Source of the DNA: Paracentrotus lividus
Lineage: Eukaryota > Echinodermata > Echinoidea > Camarodonta > Echinidae
DNA length: 64,000 nt
Assembly (NCBI GenBank): GCA_940671915.1
Contig: CALNVZ010003435.1
Span: 14,241,338 to 14,305,337 of the forward strand
Direction: 5' to 3'
Part shown: positions 1 through 11,045 of the stretch, one piece after another
Numbering within the stretch: the first letter of the stretch is position 1
Layout: every line of letters starts with the position of its first letter
Notes under the pieces: model-generated
Database searches by the model: none
Told to the model about the DNA's origin: nothing
What the model saw: the letters and a program-made list of their open reading frames with translations, nothing else
Position numbers and translations under genes: made by a program

Positions 1-444
1 TGCCAAGAATACGATGGTCTATCGCTTTGCTCATTGAAGTGTATTTGTGGATATTTCTCCAGAGGTTGGTTAGGCATTTGCTCTTGTTGCGAACAGTGGG
101 GTTCATAAAAGATTGCTATGTGTCACAAATGGATCTACAAGTGAATTTGTAAACGGTGTCTTGGCTATATCTGTACCCTTTACAGTAGAGTATCCTCTAA
201 TGATGACATGGTTGTTCTTTGAAATGTGGTTACGCTTTCTTCTCGACATGCCCATTCTATCCTCACATGATCAATAAAGAAAATAAAAACAAATCAATAA
301 TCATCAATCAGGGCGTGGATCGGCGTTCGAATTGGAAAACTATAAGGAACATTTTCTGTATATCACTTAAAAGAGAAACGAGGATGTCAAAATAGGTTCC
401 ATGATTCCCTCCAATAGAAACATGGGTTCCAGAGCCCGTCATGA
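1..444. other. Unassigned sequence left of the first gene
   Basis: No exon with convincing splice sites or family similarity was seen here. Short open frames occur on both strands (for example one of about 57 codons on the + strand ending near 538), but none shows a recognisable motif. It may be intron or upstream sequence of the otopetrin-like gene. Confidence 0.3.
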
Positions 445-651
445 CCAATCTCATGGAATGATCAGTTTGGAGAGGGTCGGATGGTACGCGCTGGGTATAT
501 CGATGGTACATCTAACACGCGACAGAGTGATTATGTCAATGTAGCATCAAGAGAAAATAACAGCAAGAACAATATGAACGGAGCTCTGTCAAATGAAATG
601 GAGAAAGCACTAGTAATAACATTGTTGATATGCGGTGTATATTTCGAATGA
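445..651 (+). other. Possible upstream otopetrin-like coding segment
   Basis: One + strand frame is open from 445 to the TGA at 649-651. It reads as a polar, asparagine-rich stretch followed by a hydrophobic run (KALVITLLICGVYF), as expected just before a membrane helix. It is in phase with the exon at 681 only if 635-680 is removed: a GT at 635 follows ATATGCG and an AG lies at 679-680. That would be a 46-nt intron, implausibly short, so this may instead be a damaged retrocopy or chance. Not recognised as a family member by itself. Confidence 0.2.
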
Positions 652-680
652 GCAAATTCTTTCTTGCAGGAGACTCTAAG

Positions 681-1291
681 ATTCGTGGTCGTTACTTGCA
701 ATGGTCTTGATCTTGAGGATAGCATTCTTCACTCCAATCATCTTGATGATCTTCAAACACAAGAAACTGATCCGAAGGGCCGATGGAAGTAATTCAATCC
801 GAACAGAGGGGATATCATCTCAAGATAATATGCTACTCATTACACTTACTGGAGCTTTCTTATACGAAGCAGCTTGTTTTGTTTCTTCAGTTGGTAACCT
901 CTGTAATAGGAATGGCTTATCCTATGATGAAATTATTCTTAATGTGGTCAGTGTCTTTGCGAGTATGTTTGGCGTTTTACGAAAATACGTTCAGTCCATC
1001 TTTCTTCTGTGTGTACAACATCTTCAACCAAAAGATGATTATGAAAGAAAATGGACACTCCTTTGTTTACTTGGTGTAGGAATGACAAACGCAACTCAAT
1101 GGATGTTTCATAGTCTTGTTCATGAAGTCGAGTCTTCTGTTGCTTGGCCCGTACTAGTCATGTTCGTTGACGGAAATGTAGGACAGCTCATCGGGGTGTT
1201 ATGCACACCCTTCGTTCATTTATATGAGCTCCATGCTGCAATTATTGCTTACGAAGTGTATAAGGTCATTTGGAGCATAAAGATAAAATAA
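681..1291 (+). CDS. Otopetrin-like proton channel, C-terminal exon
   Basis: The frame encodes about 200 residues with several membrane helices. Known of the family: otopetrins are 12-helix proton channels whose last helices carry a Pro-Leu-x-(Ile/Phe)-x-Tyr/Phe-Arg-x-His-(Ser/Ala) region followed by an acidic 'EVW/EVY' ending. Seen here: CTPFVHLYELHAAIIAYEVY close to the C terminus, a KYVQSIFLL segment matching the 'VQt.FI' helix, and an N-A-T-Q-W-M-F segment matching the 'N..LW.f.tfe' helix. The start is unknown: the frame is closed by TAA at 677, so the exon is taken to begin after the AG at 679-680; the first Met is at 701. The protein is partial; earlier exons lie to the left or are missing. 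The identification rests on a motif pattern, not a search. Confidence 0.5.
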
Positions 1292-1292
1292 A
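1287..1292 (+). promoter_or_regulatory. AATAAA polyadenylation signal overlapping the stop
   Basis: The hexamer AATAAA contains the TAA stop codon (1289-1291) of the otopetrin-like exon. If used, it would give an extremely short 3' UTR. No clear alternative follows in the next few hundred bases. Confidence 0.35.
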
Positions 1293-1945
1293 GATCTGGA
1301 CAAATTGTATCTTATTATACAGGGAAAAATCAAGGCAAGTGCAATAGCTTGACCTGATTCTGACAATACGCGCAGGTTTGAGGTGGGCGTAATAATGCTA
1401 GGATCGCTTGGCTTTTAGTGATACACGCGCCCTAACCCCATGCAGGCTTCCTCGTAGGTTGTTCTACTTTTAAATTCCGTTCAAAAAACTTGCATTCCCG
1501 CCACCTACTCCATATCTCTATTCAAAGTTTGGAACATTTTGTGAGTATATTGTAGGCATATTATCCACTGGAAGGAAAGTTTTCAAGTGGATCTCAGATA
1601 CTGGCACTGAATAACTATCAGAACTGATGCAATAGATGGTTGGATGGGACGGGATCATTCCAGATTTTGATCATTTTGTCCGTGTCTGATTACATGTCTT
1701 TGCGAAAATTTGATACACAAACTATATAGGGTCTACCAGTGGTATACACTGATTGAGTGGATGGTTGGGCTTAATTACTTCAGGAAGTCACTTTGGCCCG
1801 CATATTCTGTACCGTAGTTTAGAATTGTACTCAAGAATAAAGTTGAAATCTTATAGTTCTGGTACGCTTTTGGTTAAGTATAAAGTTAGGAGACACTTTA
1901 GCTAAATTTACAATGTAGTTTATGAGGGGGAAACCTTAGAATAAT
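1293..1945. other. Intergenic sequence, nothing recognised
   Basis: AT-rich DNA with no supported exon, tandem repeat or terminal inverted repeat. Confidence 0.4.
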
Positions 1946-2150
1946 GGTGGTATCTCACTTCGCGGAAATTACTTTGAGACTGATTTGGGACTACTTTGAG
2001 ACGGTTTGGAAACTTGAGTTTCAAAACCGTTTCAAAACCATCTCAAAGTAGTCCAAAATCGGTTTCTGAGACCGAAAAAAGTATCGGAGACGTCTCCGAT
2101 ACTTTTTTTTCCGTCACGGAAACCGATTTGGGACTACTTTCATGCGCGTA
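1946..2150. mobile_element. MITE-like element, right end missing
   Basis: Begins GGTGGTATCTCACTTC, the same terminus as the complete element at 12195-12398. The interior is built of short internal inverted repeats around TTTGAGAC, CAAAACCGTTTC and a GGAGACGTCTCC core, so nearly all of it can fold. The expected right end (GAAGTGAGATACCACC) is absent and the GGCGCC minisatellite follows directly. Confidence 0.55.
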
Positions 2151-2154
2151 TTCT

Positions 2155-2560
2155 GGAGGGGGGGGGGTGGGGGAGGGGCGCCGACTCGACCTTAAACTAA
2201 GGGGGCGCCAAATTGACCTGAAACTCAGGGGCGCCAAATCGACCTTAAACTTAGGGGCGCTAAATCGACCTTAAATTTAGGGGGCGCCAAATCGAACTTA
2301 AACTTAGAGGGGCGCCAAATTGACTTTAAACGTAGGGGCGCCAAATTTAGCTCAAACGTAGGGGCGCCGATTTGACCTGAGGTTAAGGGGGCGCCAAATT
2401 AATCTTAAACTTAGGGACGTCAGATTGAGCTCAAATTTAGGGGCCCAAAATTTATCTTTAACTTTAATACGGGCTCCAACTTTAACCTAAACTAAACTTA
2501 GAGGTGTGCCGAATTTACCTGAAACTAAGGGGGGGGGGCAACAAATTGGTCTTTAAAATA
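2155..2560. repeat. GGCGCC minisatellite, about 25-bp units
   Basis: Roughly 15 imperfect units of the form GGGGCGCCAAATCGACCT followed by TAAACTTA. The same unit in reverse orientation forms the arrays at 17830-18020, 24168-24420 and 24655-25860. Open frames through it are by-products of the repeat. Confidence 0.85.
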
Positions 2561-3196
2561 TGGGGGAGGGGGTAGGTGTTAAAATCTTTCGGTCTTCGGC
2601 CGATCAAATAAGTCATCATATTTACCATAGGGGTAGGTCAATGGGGTCGGTCAGTCAATTTTTCCCTTTTCCCCTTTATTTTTCTTCCCTTTTTTTTTTT
2701 GGCCGGGGGGGGGGGGGCGTCGCCCCCATTGATCGACGCCTGCAGTTATATTTTTGGGGGGTAAGTAAACGGAAGGACAAAATTTGCTTCCGACAAGAGT
2801 GACCAAAGCCAGAAAGCCCAGTGGAATTGGGGGGGGATAATAGTTACAGCTTAATCATTATCGGTGTGGTTGATAAAATAATCACCTTTTTGGTGTCACG
2901 TGAAATATAAAGCTAGCTTTCCTCAGCTTCGATTCGGAAAGATATTCAGATCGCACTTGGAATGATCTCATTTCGTCTCATCTAAACCAACAATGAGTAT
3001 GATTGCAGGAATGATGATCGATGTCTGAATACTTCTGGGTGGAAATAATAATTTTCAGAGGAAATGACAAGAGCATTATCAGAACAGGAAGTCTGAAAGA
3101 AAATAATTATACCATATTAAAAAAAAAAAAAAAAGATTATGTTTTTTTTATATCGCGTGACAGTCTGTTCGGTGTTCATTTATGACCACAAAAAAA

Positions 3197-3227
<31 letters not shown>

Positions 3228-3687
3228 AAATGAAAGAGAATAACGCTTCATTAACTCAGTGGTATTGTTTTTTTTTTCTGAAGCAGGGAGGACAATTGTG
3301 TTTTTTGAGGTTTGCATGTTGACATAAAATAAAGTTTTGAACGCTTTAAAGTTTGTTTTTACATTAGCGTGACGCATCCACAACAAAACACAATAAAAAA
3401 AACATTGCAAGTCCCAGTACAGTGTCGGCATGCTTGTTTTTCTTCTTATCAATGGTGTTCAATTTACACCGGTTCTTTAATTTCAGTTTCGCAATGAATG
3501 GGCAGTTTCATATTTACCCGGATTTGAGAAACCTTGATGAAATACGTAGGTCTAAAAGAGTCGAGTTCACGAATTCAGTTATTTGGATTGCTCACATCAT
3601 TGCGGATGACACGTTTGACTGTTCTTCATATTTTGTATGATCGACTTAATTAAGATTATGGATTGATTTGCAACTAGCTTAATAGAG
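2561..3687. other. Intergenic sequence and 5' flank of the receptor gene
   Basis: Contains homopolymer G and T tracts (about 2690-2720), a poly-A run (3119-3134) and a (AAAT)n run (about 3196-3230). No exon or recognisable promoter element was identified. Confidence 0.35.
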
Positions 3688-3778
3688 ATGGAAAAGATGA
3701 ATATCAAATATTTCAATTTGCTTCATATATTTCTAATTATTTCAGTTCTTGCTCAAGATTCTGCAGAGGTTGATTTTG
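3688..3778 (+). CDS. 7TM receptor exon 1: signal peptide
   Basis: ATG at 3688 opens a 30-codon frame with a classic signal peptide: a short polar start (MEKMNIKYF), a hydrophobic core (LLHIFLIISVLA) and a small-residue cleavage region before QDSAEVDF. It ends at a strong donor (TTTTG followed by gtaagat at 3779), leaving one base of a split codon. No other coding frame fits between here and 5904, so it is inferred to be the first exon of the receptor whose ectodomain starts at 5904. The join needs one base more or fewer in the A-run at 5911-5919 to keep frame, so the pairing is likely but not certain. Confidence 0.6.
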
Positions 3779-4338
3779 GTAAGATTTAATCAATTTTCCA
3801 TCTATTTTAATCATGAGCGTTTTATTTTATGCGTGTCGTGATATAATACTCATTCTTTACTATTGTGACTATATTGTGTAACAGAATATGGAAAGATTCT
3901 CTAGACTTGATCAAAAATAGGTCCACCTCGCTTGATGGATTTTTATCGTCCAAGAATGGCGAGAAAAATGTCAAATCATAGTTCCAGAAAATAATATGGA
4001 AACGTAATGTTATGCAAATTTGCAGATCATCACATTAAATTTTATTATCATATTTTTGAATGTTTTCTTCTAAATTTCGGGTCGTTAATTGAGAGGTCAT
4101 GTGAAAGTGATGAGTGCGATAAATAGTCGTAGCGTGGCATATAATAGAGGGTCAAATTGGCACAATTCTGGGTCTATTCAGTGGAGTTATTTAACATTCC
4201 GAGTTAGTTATCGACATACATCTAGCATGTCTAGTAACACCCCAATTGACCGGAAGAATAGAGTATTGCCAAAGTGGGTTCACCTCCATCCTTCATTTTC
4301 CCCTTTTGTTGAATATAGTTGTAGTTGTAACTTAAGAG

Positions 4339-5770
4339 CAGGGCCGTCGCCAGGGGGGTGCGGCGGGTGCGAACGCACCCCCCTTCAGAACAAAAAAATA
4401 AATAAATAAAAAATGCAAAAGAGAGGGAAAAAAAAGAGGGATGCGAAAGAGGAGCAAAAATATATATGGTCGTCGCCAGGGGAGGGGTGCGGTGGGTGCG
4501 GGGGTGGGGGGGGGGGGGGAGGGTTACTAATCAGTCCCACTTGTTTCGAACACCGGCACCTATCAAGACTAACCGGCGCCACTAAATTCGAAATGTGACA
4601 GAGTATAAAGTTGTAGTATTTTGCTCTCCCGCTCCTTCTTTGGACATCATATCCCTGCAGCAGCCAACCCATATCTCCCAAATTACGTAATTTTTCTCTC
4701 GCTTCGCCCTCGAATTTTTTTTTCTCTCTCTAAGGATTAGGCCTACATCTTCTTTTAAGATAGAGTTACAAATAAATTTGATAACTCCTAAATGCCTAAA
4801 GAAATTGCATTATTTTTATTTTATCCAAGCGCGCTCTCCTATGGTTGTCTAATTCTATTCCAAAAAAAAAATTATCATCAATTTTAGGAGATGCTTTAGT
4901 CAGTTAGTTGCAAAAAAAGTTTAAACTGCCCTGCATTCAGGTCATTAACAAAAAATGTTGGGCATGCATGTATGCTATAAACTTTAAAAATAAAACAAAC
5001 AAAAGCCAATGATTAATACTTCGTTTTTCAGTTCTCTACGTACGATTTTCCGCTCGCGCTTCGCGCTCGTATATGTTTACAAAAATTATCATCATATTCA
5101 GAAAGGGATTACAAACATTAAATTTATAGACTATTAACCAATGTGATTTTCATTCGCGCTTGGCGCTCGTATTTTGTTAAAGGGCGGTGATTATCAGCTC
5201 GTGGGGGACTTTAAAAAAAAAAAGTCATTATAAGGCGAAATTTCCGGCTCGCGCTTCGCGCTCGCAAGCCAAATAGAAGACAATGACCAAACATAATACT
5301 CTGACTTTATCACGTTCGTTCAGAAAGGATATACAGACATTTATTTAGACCATTATAAACAGACCTGTTAATTAAGAAGTATGGCGCACAATATGTGTAA
5401 AATACAATGCCTTCATGTGGTTATAAGGCAAAATTTTCGGCTCGCGCTTCGCGCTCGCAAACAAAGCACAAAACAATGTTTAAATGAAATTCTTTTTCTT
5501 CAAAGTCGATATACAGAAAGCTTTCCTCTCGGGCTTCGCGCTCACATGTTTAGGCCTACAATATATCATAAAAGGAATTACCTTTTTTTCATTGCAAAAA
5601 AACAAAAAAATCTCTATGGTGTATAAGAGGTGCCGTGAGACACCCCCTCCTATACCCCCCCCCCCCCTGCTCGCTCGCTAGGCTCACGCGGGCCTGGTCG
5701 TTTCGCCCCCTAAAAATGGATATTGACTCTGAAACGCACCTCCCCTAGAAAAAAGCTGGTGACGGCCCTG
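4339..5770. mobile_element. Transposon-like element with 5-bp target duplication
   Basis: Starts CAGGGCCGTCGCCAG and ends CTGGTGACGGCCCTG, terminal inverted repeats of about 15 bp. It is flanked by AAGAG at 4334-4338 and 5771-5775, a good target-site duplication. It lies in intron 1 of the 7TM receptor gene. The interior has poly-G/poly-C tracts and five copies of the CpG-rich motif GCTCGCGCTTCGCGCTC or variants (about 5050, 5153, 5249, 5441, 5526). No transposase frame is present, so it is non-autonomous. Confidence 0.75.
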
Positions 5771-5903
5771 AAGAGCCATTTCAGAAGAAAAATCAAAATG
5801 AACTTAAAGTGTGAAAAAATGTGTGCCAATGAAAAAAGAGACAGAACAGAATTGTTGCTTGTTTAAAAAAAAATCTAATACTTGTGTCAATTTTTTTTAA
5901 CAG

Positions 5904-8398
5904 AAAGAAGAAAAAAAAAGAAGACATTCCAATATTGACATGCCATGATTTCTCTCTTTACCATTTACCAGGCCTTACCGTAGAAAATGTGAACAGAACT
6001 GTACATGGATGGCAAGTTCCACTCTGTCCGTTGACAGCCTTCTGCAGTGATGGTGGCAATTCAATTTCCTGTGACCAACTCTATGACGACACCAATCTGG
6101 CATGTCGGTGTGATCCTCAATGTGTCTTCTATAACGATTGTTGCCTTGATTACGCACTATCATGTGCTGATGATTCTATCTTCGATGAACCTTTTGCTGA
6201 ATCTGTCAATGGAATCAACCCTGAGGATGTCATCTGCGCAATGACTCCAGGATCGCCATCATTTGGGTATTACCAACTTGTCAGTAGATGCCCAGACTCT
6301 TGGACTCAAGATGATGTTAGAATGGAATGCGAAAGAGATCCTGACCTTCGCAGTCCTCGTCAGTTTATACCAGTTGACTTCATGGATGATATCACCTTCA
6401 AGAATGTGTACTGCGCCATATGCAACGGCAAAGACATACGTGATGTCACTCCTTGGGCCTTTGGGACCATGTGCGATGTAGAATCATTCAGCGTCATACA
6501 GAACTCTCCTTTTGAAGAACAGGTTGTATTTTTGATTGAGCAATGTATGCCTAATGATTGGACTCTAGAGCCTTCAAGCAGTGGGGCAAGATCATGTACT
6601 CCAAGTCCCAAAAGCAATACTTGTCAGAGTCCCATGATGACCTTGGCTACCGGTTCACTTTACGATGCCTGTTTATTTTATCAAGCAGAAATAGAGATAG
6701 AGTCTGTTAAATACAGAAACCCACATTGCTTTCAGTGTATAAATGGAGGTTCGTATAGTGAAGTTGACTCGATTCTAAGAGGTATTCCCTGCTCACGCAT
6801 TGTGATTGTTATCCCACGTCCCGGACCGACGCCCCCACCCAATCCTGAGAGAAAACCAGTAGTTTCGATTTCTTTATTGCTTGATTTCAGTTCCCCGGTG
6901 CCACCGACCTTATGCAGAGCTGACCAACTATTCGATGCCCAAAATCTTCTGTGCGTGAACCTGACATGTGCTGAGAGTTTCTTCCTTGACAAAGACCAAT
7001 CTTGTATCAGAGAAGATCTTCTTGATAGAAGTTGCCTCAATGATACTACTCTCCCAACTATCATCAACATCGAATGCGCTGATCGGCTTTCCAGAACGAC
7101 CGAACAATGTCTTCCATCTGTATTACTTACACATGAACTGCAGTTTGCTTTAGGTGACGTCATTAATGTGACAAAGATGCTGACGGTCAACCGTATACAA
7201 GCGATGACTCCAAATGTCGATGTGAATGAAACAAAATGTACGAGAACAGTTGATGTCTCCGGATATCTCGAAGGAGACTTCTCCAAACAACTCGACTTAT
7301 TCTCTTATACAACGGAGCCAGGGAATATTACTTTGCCATCATTTGATTGTGAGGTTTCTAGATATCAAGTAACCTATGGATGTTTGTCTGAAATCATTGA
7401 TTGTCCGAACACATAGTTTCAAATCCTCAACCTCAATTTGACGAGATAACAGGTGGTCTATATTTTTAGGAATTATAATACCACATTTCTTAATTCAAGG
7501 TATTACCTTACATATTCGCTCAATATTTCAAACAAATTCGTACAAGAAACAAGAATACATTTCCGTGTGTAACTTTACCAACACCATGTCATGCCCATTG
7601 CTAACTCTAAACGCATCACTATTTGAAGAAAACCTTGATGGATCCTTGCTATACGTTATGGAAAACATTACTTTCTTGTCTGGGGAATTCAAGAGAATAG
7701 GCAATCACAGCGTCCAGGTGTGCAATTTTATAGAAACCATTCCGCCGAGGTTCCTGAACTTTTCCCAAACTCAAGTCGTTCTAAGCACAGTGGGATCTTG
7801 CTTATCCATCCTAGCATTGTTACTGACCATAGCTACTTATGGCCGCTTCAAGAGTCTTCGGAAGATCACCTTCAATGTTCTCATTCTGAGTCTCTGTGTT
7901 TCCTTAGTACTTGCCCATACCCTTCTGTTATTGAGCGGATTGTCTGTTCAGATTCCAGGAGCATGTATTGCAGTAGCCATCCTAGGACATTACATGTGGC
8001 TTGTTGTCTTCTCTCATACATCAGCTCTTGCTGTTGATCTTCATCGACGCTTCGGTCTTACCGTGAACCTTGGTCAAGCTAATGAGGGCGCTGCAGTTCG
8101 TTCGTATTTCCTGGTATTCGCTTGGACGTTTCCTCTGCTCATTATGATTCCTTGTATCTGTATCTTCTTCATTGGTTTTGATGTACCTAACTTCAACCTA
8201 TCCTATGGACAAGGGGTGTGTTGGATTGGTGACGGATTCGCGAATCTGTATGTTTTCGGGATTCCAATAGCCGTCTTTATTCTGAGTAATCTTATCATGT
8301 TTGTGTCGATCGTCGTTGGTATTCGCAACAAAATGGCCCCAACAGGAGAAGCCAAGAGCTATTCACAGAAAATCAGTGACCAGTGGATTCATGTGAAG
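5904..8398 (+). pseudogene. 7TM receptor exon 2, frameshifted: SMB ectodomain to helix 5
   Basis: A large exon, with acceptor ttttttttaacag ending at 5903 and donor AAG followed by gtaatc at 8398. It is open from 5904 to a TAG at 7414, then resumes to 8398. At about 6023-6175 it encodes a somatomedin-B-like domain (core CRCDPQCVFYNDCCLDYALSC minus its last residue is a close SMB fit). A long cysteine-rich, N-glycosylated ectodomain follows, without a classical GPS cleavage motif. From about 7770 come five membrane helices of a family-B-type 7TM protein (VVLSTVGSCLSILALLLTIA; ITFNVLILSLCVSLVL; a GHYMWLVVFSHTSALAVDL helix; YFLVFAWTFPLLIMIPCICI; a PIAVFILSNLIMFVSIVVGI helix). Reading continuity needs three frame changes: at about 7408-7412, at the T-run 7463-7467 and at the GT-run 7564-7570. 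In between, the alternative frames give clearly coding, glycosylated sequence (NYNTTFLNSRYYLTYSLNIS). It is closest in architecture to Methuselah-like or GPS-less adhesion receptors; the ligand is unknown. Confidence 0.75.
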
Positions 8399-8867
8399 GT
8401 AATCATACATTATTCTAATTAATGCAATTTCATGGGAACATAATGTTCTCATGCATGTTTGAGCCCTTAGTTTTCTTCCCATTAAAATAAATTAACATAT
8501 GAAACATTACTTTCGTGTGGATTATCTGCTCTACCCCATGGAATCGGGGAAGGGGTGAGATCTGCCAGACTCAGTTAATGACACATAACAATTTCAAAAT
8601 CGCAATATCTTAAAGAAGAAATAAAGTTAATTGATAATTGTAGGTAACATTCCATTATATTAGTTGATTTTTGCTTCGGATTTAGCAATTATGCTAATTA
8701 TATTAGCATAATTTCACTTCATAATTCAATATTTACCATATATAATATACAATCAGTAAAGTAAACAGTTACATTATATTGTTCCATAAAAAGTATGATT
8801 ATGGTGATGGATATTTGAAGATTTTAACTATGATAACTATTATCTATTCATATCAACCTATACGCAG

Positions 8868-9146
8868 ATGTCGACATTGCTTGGTTTCACGTGGATATTT
8901 GGTTTCATAGCTGCCTTTGCTGACGTCACAGCCCTATGGTATATCTTCATCCTCCTCACCTCCCTCCAAGGTGTTTATATCTTCATCGCCTTCGTCTGCA
9001 ACAAGCGAGTCTTCAAGCTCTGGTGTGAGTCGTGCTCGTGTCTTACATCATCCAAGTCGTCATCCAAGTCAAGATCGACATCATCCGATGCGGTCAAAGT
9101 GACAAGATCAAAGGAGAAATCGACGAACAGTGAATCGATGCTTTGA
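8868..9146 (+). CDS. 7TM receptor last exon: helices 6-7 and tail
   Basis: The acceptor tatacgcag ends at 8867; the phase is 0, matching the upstream exon that ends in HVK. It encodes helix 6 (STLLGFTWIFGFIAAF), helix 7 (LWYIFILLTSLQGVYIFIAF) and the family-B hallmark after helix 7 (CNKRVFKLW). The short tail is rich in Ser, Lys and Arg (SSKSSSKSRSTSSDA) and could be a phosphorylation region. The stop is at 9144-9146. A possible polyadenylation signal, AATAAA, lies at 9927-9932. The exon is intact, in contrast to the long exon before it. Confidence 0.75.
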   Translation: MSTLLGFTWIFGFIAAFADVTALWYIFILLTSLQGVYIFIAFVCNKRVFKLWCESCSCLTSSKSSSKSRSTSSDAVKVTRSKEKSTNSESML

Positions 9147-10514
9147 AATGATCTTAATCTTAATCTTAATTTGATTAATTAATTAAATTTGATTAATCAA
9201 TTTAATTTGATCTTAATTTGATGTGTAGTTATTATGAACCAAACTGACGTACGCATTGTAATAGCTCCTTGAGAGATGTCAACAAAAATCATTTTGGGGG
9301 GCCTCAGGTTCGAAAAGTCGAAACCCCCTTTTTTAACTTCCTCTTATGTACATGGCCTAATGACTGACATATTCATCGAGTATCAATATTTGTGAAGCTG
9401 CAATGTTTTCTTGTGATGAGCCATGATGTACTGTTTTATGATTAGTTGTAGCGTACTGAACCTGTCTTCCTTTCGTTTTCTTTTCGTTCTTTTTTAGCAT
9501 AAGAATGTCATATTTTACTCAAACTTTATATTTAAAAAAAAAGGTAATGGGCAATTCCATGATTAGTTTCCTTACACTCTATGGTACCTACACTGTTCTC
9601 TAAGGATGGCTTCTACGTGAAGATGCTTTTATATTATTTTTCATATTCTAGTATAAATAATATAGAATCAACCCTACGTCACTCATGAAACAGAATCAGG
9701 GATTTTCAATAAGTAATAACAAGTACTTAAATTCGGTTAGTTACGTTACCAAAAGTGGACATGGTTTTTTTTTTTTTTTTTTTGGGGGGGGGGACTGATT
9801 TGACCCTAAGTTCCTGGAAACTACGTTCAGCAAAACAAACTGTGACATTCATGCTATTGCTGATAAGTTGGGAAGTCCTGTGATATACTTCATTTCATGA
9901 ATAGCTTGATATTTTTCTATAGAAGCAATAAAAACGTGTTACGCTACAGTTAGTTACGTTACATATTGACCAGTGAACTTCTAGAGGTCATTTCACTCCC
10001 TTGAAATCGATAAATATCACAATAGCCTCTGAAATATGGAAATGTGTTCATCCTTTCCCTTTATGCAAATTTTGTGAAGAGAAATATTAAATGATCATTG
10101 TGTAAACTGCATTTAGTGAAATTGTTGTCCCCGGTCCCACATGTACAATTCTAATGATGGTTTAAGATCTTGCAGATGTTAATGAAAATGACTCTTAAAA
10201 ATCTGAATATCAAAGACCTTGTTATTCCGAACATCCATGGCATTAGGTTAGTGATAATCGAATAATTAACTTAGGAGACAGACTTCTTTTATTTTAATGT
10301 CAATAATTCACAAATTGCCTAAGGAAGATTCCAAGCATTTTACATAGTGTTTTACATGTGCTTGTTTGGGTCTTGATAGGGAATTAAAACGTTTTAGGCC
10401 ACATTTTGGTGTACTTTCTGTGTTGTCCGTCTCAATTGAATTAAATAGACCTGTATATTAAGTCACGGATGGGTTGAGATACGCCAATTAAATGGAAAGA
10501 AAACATGGAAATTA

Positions 10515-10517
<3 letters not shown>

Positions 10518-10559
<42 letters not shown>

Positions 10560-10650
10560 AGCGGGGTGTGAGAAGAGAAGAGAGCGAGAGAGAAGAGAGA
10601 GAGAGGTAGGAGAGGGAGGGGTGCGAGGAGAGAGAGAGAGGGAGGGAGAG
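10518..10650. repeat. (GA)n simple repeat
   Basis: A pure (GA) run at about 10520-10555 is followed by an impure GA/GGGA purine tract. The long minus-strand Leu/Ser frames over it come from the repeat. Confidence 0.9.
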
Positions 10651-10935
10651 ATTTCTCATGCACAAAAGTCGTTAAATATGTATTTGAATCATAACAAGGA
10701 TGTATTTATTATGATTTAGTTAACGTAATGAGAAAGGATAGGCCTAGCATGCACATCTTTGGCCATCGACATTTTAGCCCGGAAAATTATAGGTCTAAGA
10801 AGGAAATAATGAAGTTAAGTTATATTTCACTATGAAGTAATTAAATAGTTATAATAAAAAAGGGTTTGGTGTACTCTTGGGATTCTATATCGTTCAATCT
10901 TATTCCTCTTTTCTTCTACTTACTGATCTCCCTCA

Positions 10936-10939
<4 letters not shown>

Positions 10940-10966
<27 letters not shown>

Positions 10967-11045
10967 TTAACTCCCTTCTTTTCCCATCTATTTATCCAAA
11001 CTTTTCCACATTCCCCCTCTCTATCTCCCCCCCCTCTCTCTCTCG
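10940..11045. repeat. (CT)n simple repeat
   Basis: A pyrimidine tract, pure CT at 10940-10967 and mixed CT/C-run to about 11045. Any open frame here is repeat-derived. Confidence 0.85.

Noticed and set aside
6732..7286. 184-codon minus-strand frame
   Set aside because: Shadow of the receptor exon on the opposite strand; no motif, and the + strand frame has clear SMB and 7TM features.
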